From assembly GCA_030688135.1 (NCBI GenBank), contig JAUYIW010000061.1, forward strand, positions 1 to 31,856: a stretch of DNA of 31,856 nt, in the 5' to 3' direction. This document shows, in pieces, positions 21,884 to 30,008 of this stretch. How positions within the stretch are numbered: position 1 is the first letter of the stretch; each line of letters begins with the position of its first letter. A program made the position numbers and the translations under genes. The DNA comes from Candidatus Uhrbacteria bacterium (GTDB lineage Bacteria; Patescibacteriota; Patescibacteriia; UBA9934). The notes beneath the pieces were generated by a model. That model searched no databases. It was given only the letters and a program-made list of their open reading frames with translations, and was not told the origin of the DNA.

Positions 21884-21913
21884 TTAACAGCAATTTTCCT
21901 GTACCATTATCAT
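21884..21913 (+). promoter_or_regulatory. Promoter candidate of the 21927-24017 gene
   Basis: TTAACA (21884-21889), 18 bp, TATCAT (21908-21913). The predicted start is about 7 nt before the ATG at 21927, another near-leaderless unit. Confidence 0.4.
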
Positions 21914-21926
21914 ATCAGATTTCTCT

Positions 21927-24017
21927 ATGTTACGCTTGTTTTCTCGTCAACAATCTAAATTCATCATGATTAGCGCGCTAACATTAGCGATAGCTAATGC
22001 TTTTTCGATCGAAAGCCCATGGGTAGGAATATTTGCATTTATTGGGTTTTTTATTAGTACTGGTGAACTTATCGGGCCCGTGCTACTACCAAAACACACT
22101 AGATCTGCACAAATACTGGTTGGAATTATTGGCTTGATTTCAGTGATTTCAATTCTCGGCAGCCTTGTTTATTATACAATGCCGATTACAAAAGGTACGC
22201 TTAGTGTGCTCATGATCATTGTTACCGTTGCCGCAACATTGGTTGGAAAACATAGTGAATCTACTGAACCTGAAACACATTCATATAAAGCGTCACCGTG
22301 GATCATGAGTATGTACATTGCAATATTTATTGCATTGGCCTCATGGTGGGCAACGGTGCTTCAAGTATCGATTGTTGAATCTGTACGAAGTCCTTGGCTG
22401 GTACTAAATCCATTTATAGTTCTTGCGCTCGCAATCGCGGCAATGCTTGCAATGGTGCTTCTAATACGAGGACACAGGCCAACAGCTAGCTCGATAGCCA
22501 TCGGACTTATTTTCTTCTCTGCAGTCGCGCTCACAATTAGTATGTATCCGCTAGGCTATGGTTTTGATCCGTTTGTACACAGAGCAACGATATCTCACAT
22601 TGCAGAATTTGGCACAATATCACCCAAGCCACTCTACTACATTGGTCAGTACGCCCTTGAGCTAGTAGGCATCCATATATTTTCCTTGCCACTAAAAATG
22701 CTCGATGTTCTGTTGGTGCCGATTTTATCTTCAGTACTTCTTACTGCAAGTGCATGGATAAGCTTTAAAACAATCATGCCAAAAAATGGCTTGCCTGCAA
22801 TTATTGCCGTTCTTTTAATGCCACTCGGCGCTTTTGTATCAACAACTCCACAAGCGCTAGCATACATTTTTACAGGAATACTTCTCTTTCTTTCACTACC
22901 ACGACTTTTCGATAAAGAAAATGCGCCACCAATGTTTACTCTTTGGCTAATTGCCATTGCGGCTCTTATTACACACCCTCTTGCCGGAATCCCGGCAATG
23001 ATCTACACAACGCTTGTAACAATGGCTACTTGGGAACAAGGCACTGTTAATCGAAAATTGCTAGTTGGATTTTTTGCAATTCTCGGTTCTATTGCTCTGC
23101 CGATTGTGTTTGTGGCACAGGCTAAAAATTCTGGACTTGATATTAATTTCACGCTCTCGGAACTTTTTAACCTTGACCTACTTGGCTTTAATGGATTTTT
23201 TGCAAATCATTTCTCAAGCCTGTACGACGGCCTGTACCTTGTTATATCAAACTATCTTTGGATTCTTGTACTGCTTGCAGTAATTGGAGCGTGGTATACA
23301 AAACAAAACAAAACCGTCTGGTGGAGCTATGTGCCTATTATTACAGCTGGAGTGTGGCTAGTTAACTATTGGCTACTCTCAACCACTCTACAATTTGAAT
23401 TTCTTATTGAATATGAACGCGCAAATTATGCAGTACGGCTACTTACTCTGACTGCAATCTTTTTAGTGCCTCATGCTGGAATTGCTATTGCTGGAATTTT
23501 TAGCACGCTAAAATCTCGACCAAAAATTCTTACAACTTCCTTAATCGCACTTATTGGATTCGTGATTGTTGCGAACGTTTACAGTGCCTACCCACGACAC
23601 GACAACTACGCACGCTCTGCAGGTTACAATGTAGCAAAGACCGACATCGATACAGTTTATGCAATTAATGACATCGGCGGTGATGAAGATTATATAGTTC
23701 TAGCCAATCAAGCCGTCTCTGCAGCAGCCCTTGAAGCGTTTGGATTTAAAAAATATTATAATGGTGATGTTTTCTACTATCCTATCCCAACCGGAGGTGA
23801 ACTCTATGGCTATTATTTGGACATGACCGATTACAACCCTGACCGCTGGCGTATGGAAGAAGCAATGGATTTGGCAGGTGTTGATCTTGGATTTTTTATA
23901 GTAAACAACTACTGGTGGAAAGCAAATGTGATTACCGAGCATGCCAAAAATGAAGCCAATGATTGGTTCTCAATTGGCGAAGACGATGAGGTTACAGTGT
24001 TTATTTTCGAGCGATAA
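21927..24017 (+). CDS. Large polytopic membrane protein, possible GT-C glycosyltransferase
   Basis: The 696 residues carry about 13-15 membrane helices up to about residue 545, followed by a soluble C-terminal domain (about 546-696) with many aromatic residues (KKYYNGDVFYYP, YYLDMTDYNPDRWRME). An extracytoplasmic loop reads YGFDPFVHRATISHIAEFG (about 211-229). The D-x-x-x-H pattern and its position before a further helix resemble the first acidic loop of GT-C or oligosaccharyltransferase-like enzymes, but I cannot name a family. It is the only plus-strand gene in the right half, flanked by the helical-bundle gene and a block of glycosyltransferases. A role in surface glycan transfer is inference from context. 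Confidence 0.7.
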   Translation: MLRLFSRQQSKFIMISALTLAIANAFSIESPWVGIFAFIGFFISTGELIGPVLLPKHTRSAQILVGIIGLISVISILGSLVYYTMPITKGTLSVLMIIVTVAATLVGKHSESTEPETHSYKASPWIMSMYIAIFIALASWWATVLQVSIVESVRSPWLVLNPFIVLALAIAAMLAMVLLIRGHRPTASSIAIGLIFFSAVALTISMYPLGYGFDPFVHRATISHIAEFGTISPKPLYYIGQYALELVGIHIFSLPLKMLDVLLVPILSSVLLTASAWISFKTIMPKNGLPAIIAVLLMPLGAFVSTTPQALAYIFTGILLFLSLPRLFDKENAPPMFTLWLIAIAALITHPLAGIPAMIYTTLVTMATWEQGTVNRKLLVGFFAILGSIALPIVFVAQAKNSGLDINFTLSELFNLDLLGFNGFFANHFSSLYDGLYLVISNYLWILVLLAVIGAWYTKQNKTVWWSYVPIITAGVWLVNYWLLSTTLQFEFLIEYERANYAVRLLTLTAIFLVPHAGIAIAGIFSTLKSRPKILTTSLIALIGFVIVANVYSAYPRHDNYARSAGYNVAKTDIDTVYAINDIGGDEDYIVLANQAVSAAALEAFGFKKYYNGDVFYYPIPTGGELYGYYLDMTDYNPDRWRMEEAMDLAGVDLGFFIVNNYWWKANVITEHAKNEANDWFSIGEDDEVTVFIFER

Positions 24018-24022
24018 AAAAA

Positions 24023-24041
24023 TTCGAAACCCGGTTTCGAA
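24023..24041. terminator. Perfect palindromic hairpin after the 21927-24017 gene
   Basis: TTCGAAAC-CCG-GTTTCGAA, 5 bp after the stop codon. It lacks a good T-run, so it may protect the RNA end or act together with the next hairpin. Confidence 0.5.
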
Positions 24042-24059
24042 ATAAATTCATTATCTTAA

Positions 24060-24091
24060 AATCCCGATCCACGATCAGGATTATTTATTTT
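24060..24091 (+). terminator. Terminator of the 21927-24017 gene, overlapping the convergent gene's end
   Basis: AATCC-C-GATC / GATC-A-GGATT stem (24060-24082) followed by ATTTATTTT. It overlaps the stop of the minus-strand glycosyltransferase at 24081. Confidence 0.65.
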
Positions 24092-25292
24092 GAACAATGT
24101 CAACAAGCTTTTCTACTAGCGCCTTTGTGTAACTTGCCAAAGCGTAAGGCGCTACAGTTTCTTTAATCTTATCTTGAGCATCAAAAAACTCATCTCTACG
24201 TGCGTTTAAACATTCAATAGCGCGCAAGAAATCTTTCGAATCGCCTGGCGTAAACAAGAAACCATTTTTCCCGTCCTCTACTAACTCACCTACTCCCCCA
24301 ATATCAGAGGCAATTACTGGCACGCCAGCCTGCAAAGCCTCATAAATGACAGTCGGCGAATTTTCGTAGCATAGTGATGGCACAACAAGCGCGTCAGCCA
24401 TTCCTAAGCAATTCACAAGATGATCCATGGAAATGTAACCAAGATATGATATATGCTTATTCTTTGCAGCCGCCTTCTCTACCCGACCTGCACAAGTTCC
24501 TTCTCCGGCAAAAATTAAATGTACATCTCCTGGGATATCTTTCAATGTCTGCAAAAGAAACTTAACGCCCTTATGCTGTTCAAGTTGACCCACAAATAAC
24601 AACCTCAAATCTCCATCACTACGATTTGAACGCTGTACAGTCTTCATTTGAGGTGCTGGATTTGGCATAACTATCATCTTTGCACTTTTTCCAAACCCAA
24701 ATTTACTATACTCATCGTGCAAATATTTAGACGGAAAAACTATTAAATCTGGCTTACCTAAACGCATCCTACACACTCTTCTATACTCTAAATAGCATAA
24801 ACTTGCATACCACGAATCTCGTTCGTGTCCAAAAAATTTAAGCCCGCTTGGAAATAAAAGCTGTAAATCGTGCATTATGTGTACGTGCGGAATTTTTCGC
24901 TTCTGAATAGCCCGCGGAATGCGTAGTCCTATTCCTTTTAGATTGTGCGTAATTACAACGTCAGGTTTTTCTTTATCGAGCACCTCGCCAACCCTTCTAG
25001 CCCCGCAAAAACAATATGCATCAATAAAATGCCAAATTATTCGCAATGGCCAAGGCCACTTGTGATCATCTAGAACGTAGTAAAGATTCCTCGGAAAAAA
25101 CCTGTACACTCTCTCGGTAGAAATAGAATCTCTTATTGGATCAACGCCCTTTTTTCTGGGATGTGTAGAAATCACAAAAACCTCATGCTCTGGATAAAGC
25201 TCAGTCAAGGCCTCAACAGTGCGAACAACTACGTGTTCGGCTCCACCTCGCACGTACGGAGGGTATAAATTTGTTATGATCCCTATCTTCAT
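24081..25292 (-). CDS. Glycosyltransferase, GT4 family (GT-B fold)
   Basis: The 403 residues show a two-domain GT-B enzyme that transfers a sugar from a nucleotide donor in the cytoplasm. The N-terminal acceptor domain starts MKIGIITNLYPPYVRGGAEH, with the typical glycine loop GGAE. The donor domain begins near LRLLFVGQLEQHKGVKFLL (about 229-247), and the GT4 E-x7-E motif is in YENSPTVIYEALQAGVPVIA (about 321-340) with SDIGGVGELVEDGKNGFLF following. It lies 8 bp after the second GT4 gene (25301), so they are an operon. Acceptor unknown. Confidence 0.92.
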   Translation of the reverse strand: MKIGIITNLYPPYVRGGAEHVVVRTVEALTELYPEHEVFVISTHPRKKGVDPIRDSISTERVYRFFPRNLYYVLDDHKWPWPLRIIWHFIDAYCFCGARRVGEVLDKEKPDVVITHNLKGIGLRIPRAIQKRKIPHVHIMHDLQLLFPSGLKFFGHERDSWYASLCYLEYRRVCRMRLGKPDLIVFPSKYLHDEYSKFGFGKSAKMIVMPNPAPQMKTVQRSNRSDGDLRLLFVGQLEQHKGVKFLLQTLKDIPGDVHLIFAGEGTCAGRVEKAAAKNKHISYLGYISMDHLVNCLGMADALVVPSLCYENSPTVIYEALQAGVPVIASDIGGVGELVEDGKNGFLFTPGDSKDFLRAIECLNARRDEFFDAQDKIKETVAPYALASYTKALVEKLVDIVQNK

Positions 25293-25300
25293 AATTATAT

Positions 25301-26446
25301 TTATTTACTCTTACCTCCTGATATTACCCAACTATACAATTCTTGCAAACGACTAATGCATTGCACAGCTGAATATTCTTCTAAAATGCGTGCTCGTGCA
25401 TTTTCCCCAAAGAACTTTACCTTTTCCTTATGCTGCAACACCCACTCAAGAGCAACGGCAAGAGCGTGTTCGTTCCCTGGCTTTACGTGTAATCCTGTCC
25501 GCTGATGCACTACAAGCGTCCTCACACCTGGAAGGTCGCTAACAATGGACGCAGTACCAGAAGCTGCTGCTTCGAGCGTTACAAGTCCATATGCCTCTGA
25601 ACGGTCAATTGAAGGCAAAAGATGAACATCGGCAGCGCGAAAGTAATTAGGCAGATCGGCATTTGCTACCTTGCCCCTAAACTCAACTCTTCCAGCAAGA
25701 CCAAACTCTTCTACCAATTGCTCATAAGTGCTAAGCAAATTCCCTGATCCAACTATAATCAATCGCCAGGCATGATCTTTTGATACTTTAGCGCACGCCC
25801 TAATCAATACATCAACACCTTTAAAGTAGTGAGCGTCGTCTAATCCTCCCACAAAAAGAAAGATCATTTCATCTTCTGGCATTTTTAATTTGCGTCGCAC
25901 GGCTGGCTTGTCACTAGGAGAAAATCTTTCTACATCTACTCCAAAAGGTAGTGCTACTAACTTGCTAGGCTTTAAACGAGCAGACTGAGCGTAATCAAGT
26001 GAGCTCACAAGAACAACACGGGCTCTGTGCAATATAAAAGGTTCAATAAACAATCTTTGCAATTTAAAACAAATCCCCAACCAACCACTAGCCTTAGTTT
26101 TCATGTGATAAGTAACAACTAAAGGCTTTCGCCAAATAATCGAAGCTAAATATGCAAATATTGCGCCACCGTAAAATGGATAATGTAAGTGAATAATATC
26201 AAAACCACGAAGCTTCCAAACAAGCTCAGGAAGTATGGCTGCATTACCATAGGAAACTATTCCGCTCAGCCTGTTAACAATAACACCACCTACATCTTGC
26301 AATTGCGGAATTTGTTTCTGATAATCAACAGTAAAGACTTCTACTGCTTCACCAGATTGACTCAGACGATTTGAATATTCTTCAGCAACATGACCAATTC
26401 CGCCAGCGTATGGCGGATAAACAGCCGTGACTTGTGCAATGCGCAT
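25301..26446 (-). CDS. Glycosyltransferase, GT4 family (GT-B fold)
   Basis: I choose the ATG at 26446 (MRIAQVTAVYPPYAGGIGH), which overlaps the previous stop as TAATG. An ATG at 26452 would add only MV, and a still longer frame to 26482 would overlap the GT2 gene. The 381 residues have the acceptor-domain glycine loop YAGGIGHVAEEYS, the donor-domain start MIFLFVGGLDDAHYFKGVDV and the E-x7-E region SEAYGLVTLEAAASGTASIV, then SDLPGVRTLV. It is paralogous in fold, not closely similar, to the next gene downstream. It belongs to the GT2-GT4-GT4 run and probably acts in the same glycan pathway. Confidence 0.92.
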   Translation of the reverse strand: MRIAQVTAVYPPYAGGIGHVAEEYSNRLSQSGEAVEVFTVDYQKQIPQLQDVGGVIVNRLSGIVSYGNAAILPELVWKLRGFDIIHLHYPFYGGAIFAYLASIIWRKPLVVTYHMKTKASGWLGICFKLQRLFIEPFILHRARVVLVSSLDYAQSARLKPSKLVALPFGVDVERFSPSDKPAVRRKLKMPEDEMIFLFVGGLDDAHYFKGVDVLIRACAKVSKDHAWRLIIVGSGNLLSTYEQLVEEFGLAGRVEFRGKVANADLPNYFRAADVHLLPSIDRSEAYGLVTLEAAASGTASIVSDLPGVRTLVVHQRTGLHVKPGNEHALAVALEWVLQHKEKVKFFGENARARILEEYSAVQCISRLQELYSWVISGGKSK

Positions 26447-27525
26447 TACCATATAATTATGAACCTTGCAGCTCGCCACCAAAGGTTGATTATAGGATTT
26501 GCAAAATAGTCAACAATCCAATTGCTCGTCTCCTGAGCTTCAATTGTGCCAACCACATGCCTTAGCAACTCCTTGTCGCGAATCACGCGCAATGTTTGCG
26601 CCCTACGTCTTATATTCCAAATTAACTTCCAGGTTCTTGGACGTAGCATTTCTTTATACGCCCAAAGCTTTGCCCCAAGCCAACCGCCCATTAGTGCCAT
26701 AAACCAAGTTCCAATCTCAATCAATAAAAGTAGTGGTGCCAACACCATCAAAGTTGCCAATTTATAATATGAAAGTACAACTACCCACCTATACAGCTCG
26801 GTCCATGCAAACTTTTTCGGATTTCTTGAGAAACTATAGTCGTGAAAAGCAAGTGACGTTGAGTTTAAAACGTTTTTGTATCCGGCAAATCTTAATCTTA
26901 AGCCTAGTTCCAGATCTTCATGATACATAAAAAATCCCTCTTCCAACAACCCAACCTCCTTAAGCGCTGACGACCTATACATAACTGCCGCACCTGAAGA
27001 ATATGTTACTTCCTGACCATTTTGTATTTTCATGTCTTCAAGCCTTGAAAGATTACCATTACCGAATCCATATCCCGCAACATGGAACTGCCCTCCTGCA
27101 ACATTTACAATGTCCGGCTTTTTCCAATAAAGCACCAACGACTGTGCTGATCCAATATTCTTGTCTGATTCCATCATTTCGACCAATTCTGTTACAGCCA
27201 TTTGGTGAAGTTTTAAATCTCCATTATGCAAAAATACATAGTCAAAATCTCTTTCTAGCGCCCATCTAACTCCAATGTTATTTCCCTTTGCAAAACCATG
27301 ATTCACTCCATCGTCCATCAAAATAACCTCCGGAAGATCCTTGAGAGACCTTGGCAAAACGTCTTTGACAATAACGTCTGCGATTCCGTCTGGAGAATTA
27401 TTTGGAATCATAATAAACGACATGCTTTCCTTTGGATAATCCAATTTAGCAATCGATGAAATAACCTCTGGCATATGCCGGAGGTTGTTATAACACAAAT
27501 ATATTATTGCAACTTTGGGTTTCAT
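26446..27525 (-). CDS. Glycosyltransferase, GT2 family (rhamnosyltransferase-like), with C-terminal membrane region
   Basis: The 359 residues start VAIIYLCYNNLRHMPEVISS; the PNNSPDG (about 41-47) and NHGFAKGNNIGVRWAL (about 75-90) motifs are those of WbbL/rhamnosyltransferase-type GT2 proteins. The metal-site motif reads HNGD (about 100-103) where D-x-D is usual. GFFMYHEDLELGLRLRFAGY (about 197-216) carries the catalytic ED. Hydrophobic segments at about 247-282 make it membrane-associated. With rfbBCD in the window a dTDP-rhamnose donor is plausible but unproven. It heads the run of three glycosyltransferases, and a phased heptamer repeat lies directly upstream. Confidence 0.9.
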   Translation of the reverse strand: MKPKVAIIYLCYNNLRHMPEVISSIAKLDYPKESMSFIMIPNNSPDGIADVIVKDVLPRSLKDLPEVILMDDGVNHGFAKGNNIGVRWALERDFDYVFLHNGDLKLHQMAVTELVEMMESDKNIGSAQSLVLYWKKPDIVNVAGGQFHVAGYGFGNGNLSRLEDMKIQNGQEVTYSSGAAVMYRSSALKEVGLLEEGFFMYHEDLELGLRLRFAGYKNVLNSTSLAFHDYSFSRNPKKFAWTELYRWVVVLSYYKLATLMVLAPLLLLIEIGTWFMALMGGWLGAKLWAYKEMLRPRTWKLIWNIRRRAQTLRVIRDKELLRHVVGTIEAQETSNWIVDYFANPIINLWWRAARFIIIW

Positions 27526-27530
27526 TTTTC

Positions 27531-27554
27531 TAGGTTTTAGGTGATAGGTGATAT
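27531..27554. repeat. Heptamer-phased repeat upstream of the GT2 gene
   Basis: TAG at 27531, 27538 and 27545 and TAT at 27552: an exact 7-bp register (TAGGTTT, TAGGTGA, TAGGTGA, TAT). It starts 5 bp before the ATG (27525), in the likely leader. Confidence 0.75.
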
Positions 27555-27584
27555 TTCGGTAGCTGGCTAATGAATTCTGACTAC

Positions 27585-27935
27585 TTACTTATTCTCGCCT
27601 CTCGACCCTGGCTTCTTAGCTTCCATTATAGCGATTTTACGGACTAAATCGGTTAACTCCTTATTTTGGCGCTCCTGCCCTGCCATAACCCTGTACATTG
27701 CGTAAAATAGAACCACAATGGCGCTATAGGAAAGTAAATCTGCGCCCTTCTCCACTCCAACCCAACCAGCAACAATATCGGTTGTGGTAGGCCATATCGA
27801 AACCGTGATAACAACCAGCCAGAAAAAAGTCCACACCATAAACCAGTAAACAGACACTTTTTGCTGTTTATACATTTTTGAAGTCTTTGCAATTGCAAAC
27901 AGTGCAAAAACTATAAGGATGGCTTGGAAGAGCAT
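27585..27935 (-). CDS. DUF2304 family membrane protein
   Basis: The 116 residues have three membrane helices (about 3-18, 29-50 and 63-83) and a charged C-terminal helix with AGQERQNKELTDLVRKIA, matching the DUF2304 layout. The family is regularly found next to dolichol-phosphate-mannose-synthase-like GT2 genes, as here (28111-28785 is the upstream neighbour), and is thought to help that enzyme or flip its product; this is inference. The start is an ATG. A phased TTTATT array (27953-28019) lies directly upstream, so it may be transcribed separately from the GT2 gene. Confidence 0.85.
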   Translation of the reverse strand: MLFQAILIVFALFAIAKTSKMYKQQKVSVYWFMVWTFFWLVVITVSIWPTTTDIVAGWVGVEKGADLLSYSAIVVLFYAMYRVMAGQERQNKELTDLVRKIAIMEAKKPGSRGENK

Positions 27936-27952
27936 AGGTTGGTAATACTGAA

Positions 27953-28019
27953 TTTATTATAGAAAAGCTGAAGTTTATTGCTAACAGCTTGGTTTATTGA
28001 CGTAAAAGAACTATTTATT
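27953..28019. repeat. 20-bp phased TTTATT array, locus 3 (upstream of the DUF2304 gene)
   Basis: TTTATT at 27953, 27974, 27993 and 28014 (spacing 21, 19, 21). The segments between share AGCTGAAG/AGCTTGG before the core. As at loci 1 and 2 it sits directly upstream of a minus-strand ATG. Confidence 0.72.
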
Positions 28020-28040
28020 ATTGACCTGCCCAAACTGATT

Positions 28041-28096
28041 TGTACACAGATCCGTAAATCTGTACATCTGTAACAATCAGTACATTGGTAGGAACC
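28041..28096. repeat. TGTACA/TCCGTA micro-repeats and the 17-bp element shared with 16392
   Basis: TGTACA at 28041 and 28061 and AGTACA at 28079 keep a spacing of about 20 bp. The intervening TCCGTAAATC matches words at 18988-19060. GTACATTGGTAGGAACC (28080-28096) is the exact reverse complement of 16392-16408. It adjoins the TTTATT array and ends 14 bp before the GT2 stop. Confidence 0.6.
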
Positions 28097-28110
28097 CGGC
28101 AGTCTCCTGA

Positions 28111-28785
28111 TCATCCAAGAAACTTTGCTTTAAAGTAATCTTTTAGAACTGTAAAGCCGTTAAAAAAAGACTGACCTTTTGCAAGGGTCTCACTCGAGTA
28201 TTTAATACTAACCGGTCGCTCAACATACCTTAGCTTCCTAACCTTAATTTGATCCAATATTTCTGATGCATGCGCCATTCTGTTCAAGGTGATTCTGATC
28301 TCCTCAGCTGCGTGTCTTCCAAATGCACGAAATCCGTTATGTGCGTCGGTCACCTTTATGCCCGAAACCAAGAGCGTGAATAACCAAGATAATCTATTTG
28401 TAATTAGGCGCCCAAACGGCATGTTCGACTTAAGTCCCAAAAATCTTGATCCTAATACTACATCTGCAGAACCTTCGATAATTGGTTGAATAATCGACTT
28501 GATATCCTCCCCTGACATCTGTCCATCAGCATCAAAATGTACAATAATATCTGCGTCTAAAACATCTAACGCATAATCTGTTCCTGTTTGTATTGCCGCA
28601 CCTTGACCTCTATTAACAGGATGAATAAGTACATACGCTCCGGCTTTTTCAGCCTCTGAGACCGTATTGTCACTTGAACCATCATCGATCACTATAACGG
28701 CATCAACAAATCGAGCCACGTCAGCTACAGCCGCGTGAACTCGATTTTCTTCATTATAGGCCGGTATCACTGCTACTATTCTCAT
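28111..28785 (-). CDS. GT2 glycosyltransferase, dolichyl/polyprenyl-phosphate sugar synthase-like
   Basis: The 224 residues start RIVAVIPAYNEENRV, with IDDGSSDNT (about 38-46), NRGQGAAIQTG (about 58-68), the metal motif HFDADGQM (D85-D87 region) and a GSRF motif (about 116-119), all typical of DPM1/polyprenyl-phosphate-mannose synthases. There is no C-terminal membrane extension, so it is a cytosolic-face enzyme making a lipid-phosphate sugar, probably the donor for the GT-C-like enzymes of this window. Its neighbour is DUF2304, its usual partner. The stop is TGA. Confidence 0.9.
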   Translation of the reverse strand: MRIVAVIPAYNEENRVHAAVADVARFVDAVIVIDDGSSDNTVSEAEKAGAYVLIHPVNRGQGAAIQTGTDYALDVLDADIIVHFDADGQMSGEDIKSIIQPIIEGSADVVLGSRFLGLKSNMPFGRLITNRLSWLFTLLVSGIKVTDAHNGFRAFGRHAAEEIRITLNRMAHASEILDQIKVRKLRYVERPVSIKYSSETLAKGQSFFNGFTVLKDYFKAKFLG

Positions 28786-28838
28786 ATTACATAATGTGGA
28801 TTGATTACAAATACTCCAGAGACCTGACCCCAGGATTG

Positions 28839-29852
28839 TTACTCCTCACCTGTTAATAAAATCTTATTAGCACGAATGTAGTCAATAGTTTTTAAAAGCC
28901 CATCTTCAAGTCTAACAACTGGCATCCAGCCAAGTTTTTCCTTTGCTTTTGCAACGTCTGGCAGGCCAAGTTCGGTCAAAAACATCAATTTTTCAGCATA
29001 AACTATCTTAGAAGTAGAACCAACCATTTGAATGACTTTACCTGCAACTTCGCTTAAAAGCAAGTCAAGATCACTTCCCAAATTGACTGGCCCGATGTCT
29101 TCCTTTAGAGCCATAATACGAAGGATTCCATCAACAACATCGGTAACATAAACCATGGAACTCTTAAAAGTTTCATCTCCATTAATAACTAAATCCTCCC
29201 CATTAAACGCATGCAATATGAAGTCTGGGACTTGATGTCCATCAAACAGTGGCATCCGTGGACCATAAGTTCGGAAGATTCGAGCAATACGCATGTCGAT
29301 TCCATAGACTTGTGAGTAGGTTAAAAACATAGTCTCGGCAAATCGCTTGCCTTCGTCATAACATGCCCTTGGCGTCATATGATCTACAATTCCTTTATAT
29401 TCTTCATTGAATATAATTGTCTCAGTTGTCCTTCCACCATAAACCACCGAGCTGGATGCAAGTAAAATTTTTGCTTTGTACTTTACTGCTAGATCGAGCA
29501 CATTGCGAGTGCCTACCGAGTTTGTAAGAAGCGTTTCTTCTTTAAACTGATCAAATTTTTTGATCGATGTTGGAGTAGCTAAATGATAAATCTCCTGCAC
29601 GCCAAGAAACTTCACCTTGAATGGCTCGAGTTCTGGAAAGCTTTCAAGATCAAACGGTTCATTTATGTTGAGTTTTAAAAACTGGAAATCTGGATTTCGT
29701 AAGTATGGATCGATATTGCGAACATGGCCTGTACTAAAGTTGTCAATGCAAATTACGCGGTTTCCTTGATTTAGAAGTTCTCCGCATAGAAATGACCCAA
29801 TGAATCCAGCTCCACCGGTCACTAATACGACTTTCTTGTTTTCTTCGGGCAT
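28839..29852 (-). CDS. NAD-dependent sugar-nucleotide SDR, UDP-glucuronate decarboxylase (UXS)-like
   Basis: From the ATG at 29852 (MPEENKKVVLVTGG) the protein has 337 residues; a TTG at 29876 opens eight further codons. The NAD loop GGAGFIGS is at 13-20 and IDNFSTGHVRNI (about 36-47) is typical of UXS/GalE-type enzymes. SSSVVYG (about 133-139) and ACYDEGKRFAE (Y165, K169) match UXS, where R-A-C-Y-D-E-G-K-R is well conserved. FRTYGPRMPLFDGHQVPDFI follows. UXS makes UDP-xylose and CO2 from UDP-glucuronate. 4-epimerase activity cannot be excluded. It heads the right-hand sugar cluster, behind a set of tandem hairpins (29866-29970). Confidence 0.85.
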   Translation of the reverse strand: MPEENKKVVLVTGGAGFIGSFLCGELLNQGNRVICIDNFSTGHVRNIDPYLRNPDFQFLKLNINEPFDLESFPELEPFKVKFLGVQEIYHLATPTSIKKFDQFKEETLLTNSVGTRNVLDLAVKYKAKILLASSSVVYGGRTTETIIFNEEYKGIVDHMTPRACYDEGKRFAETMFLTYSQVYGIDMRIARIFRTYGPRMPLFDGHQVPDFILHAFNGEDLVINGDETFKSSMVYVTDVVDGILRIMALKEDIGPVNLGSDLDLLLSEVAGKVIQMVGSTSKIVYAEKLMFLTELGLPDVAKAKEKLGWMPVVRLEDGLLKTIDYIRANKILLTGEE

Positions 29853-29865
29853 ATTGTTTGGATTA

Positions 29866-29970
29866 TGTAGGGGCAACCCAATGTGGTTGCCCGATGGTTA
29901 TAGGTTAGGTGTTAGGTTATACCACCATTCGCTTAAGCTATGGGTGGTCCGCCGACGCTCTATGTGGCGG
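29866..29970 (+). repeat. Mosaic of three hairpins and a heptamer repeat upstream of the UXS-like gene
   Basis: Hairpin 1 is TGTAGGGGCAACC/GGTTGCCC (29866-29893), same family as 172-197. A heptamer block follows with GTTA at 29897, 29904 and 29911. Then ACCACC/GGTGGT (29921-29948) and CCGCC/GGCGG (29949-29970) are directly adjacent. The remainder to 30008 holds two more heptamer-like words (GGTTAGC, TGTTGGC; TAGCTGTTGGCTT also occurs at 19691). No coding sequence. Confidence 0.65.
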
Positions 29971-30008
29971 AGGTTATAGGGGGTTAGCTGTTGGCTTATT
30001 AATAACAA

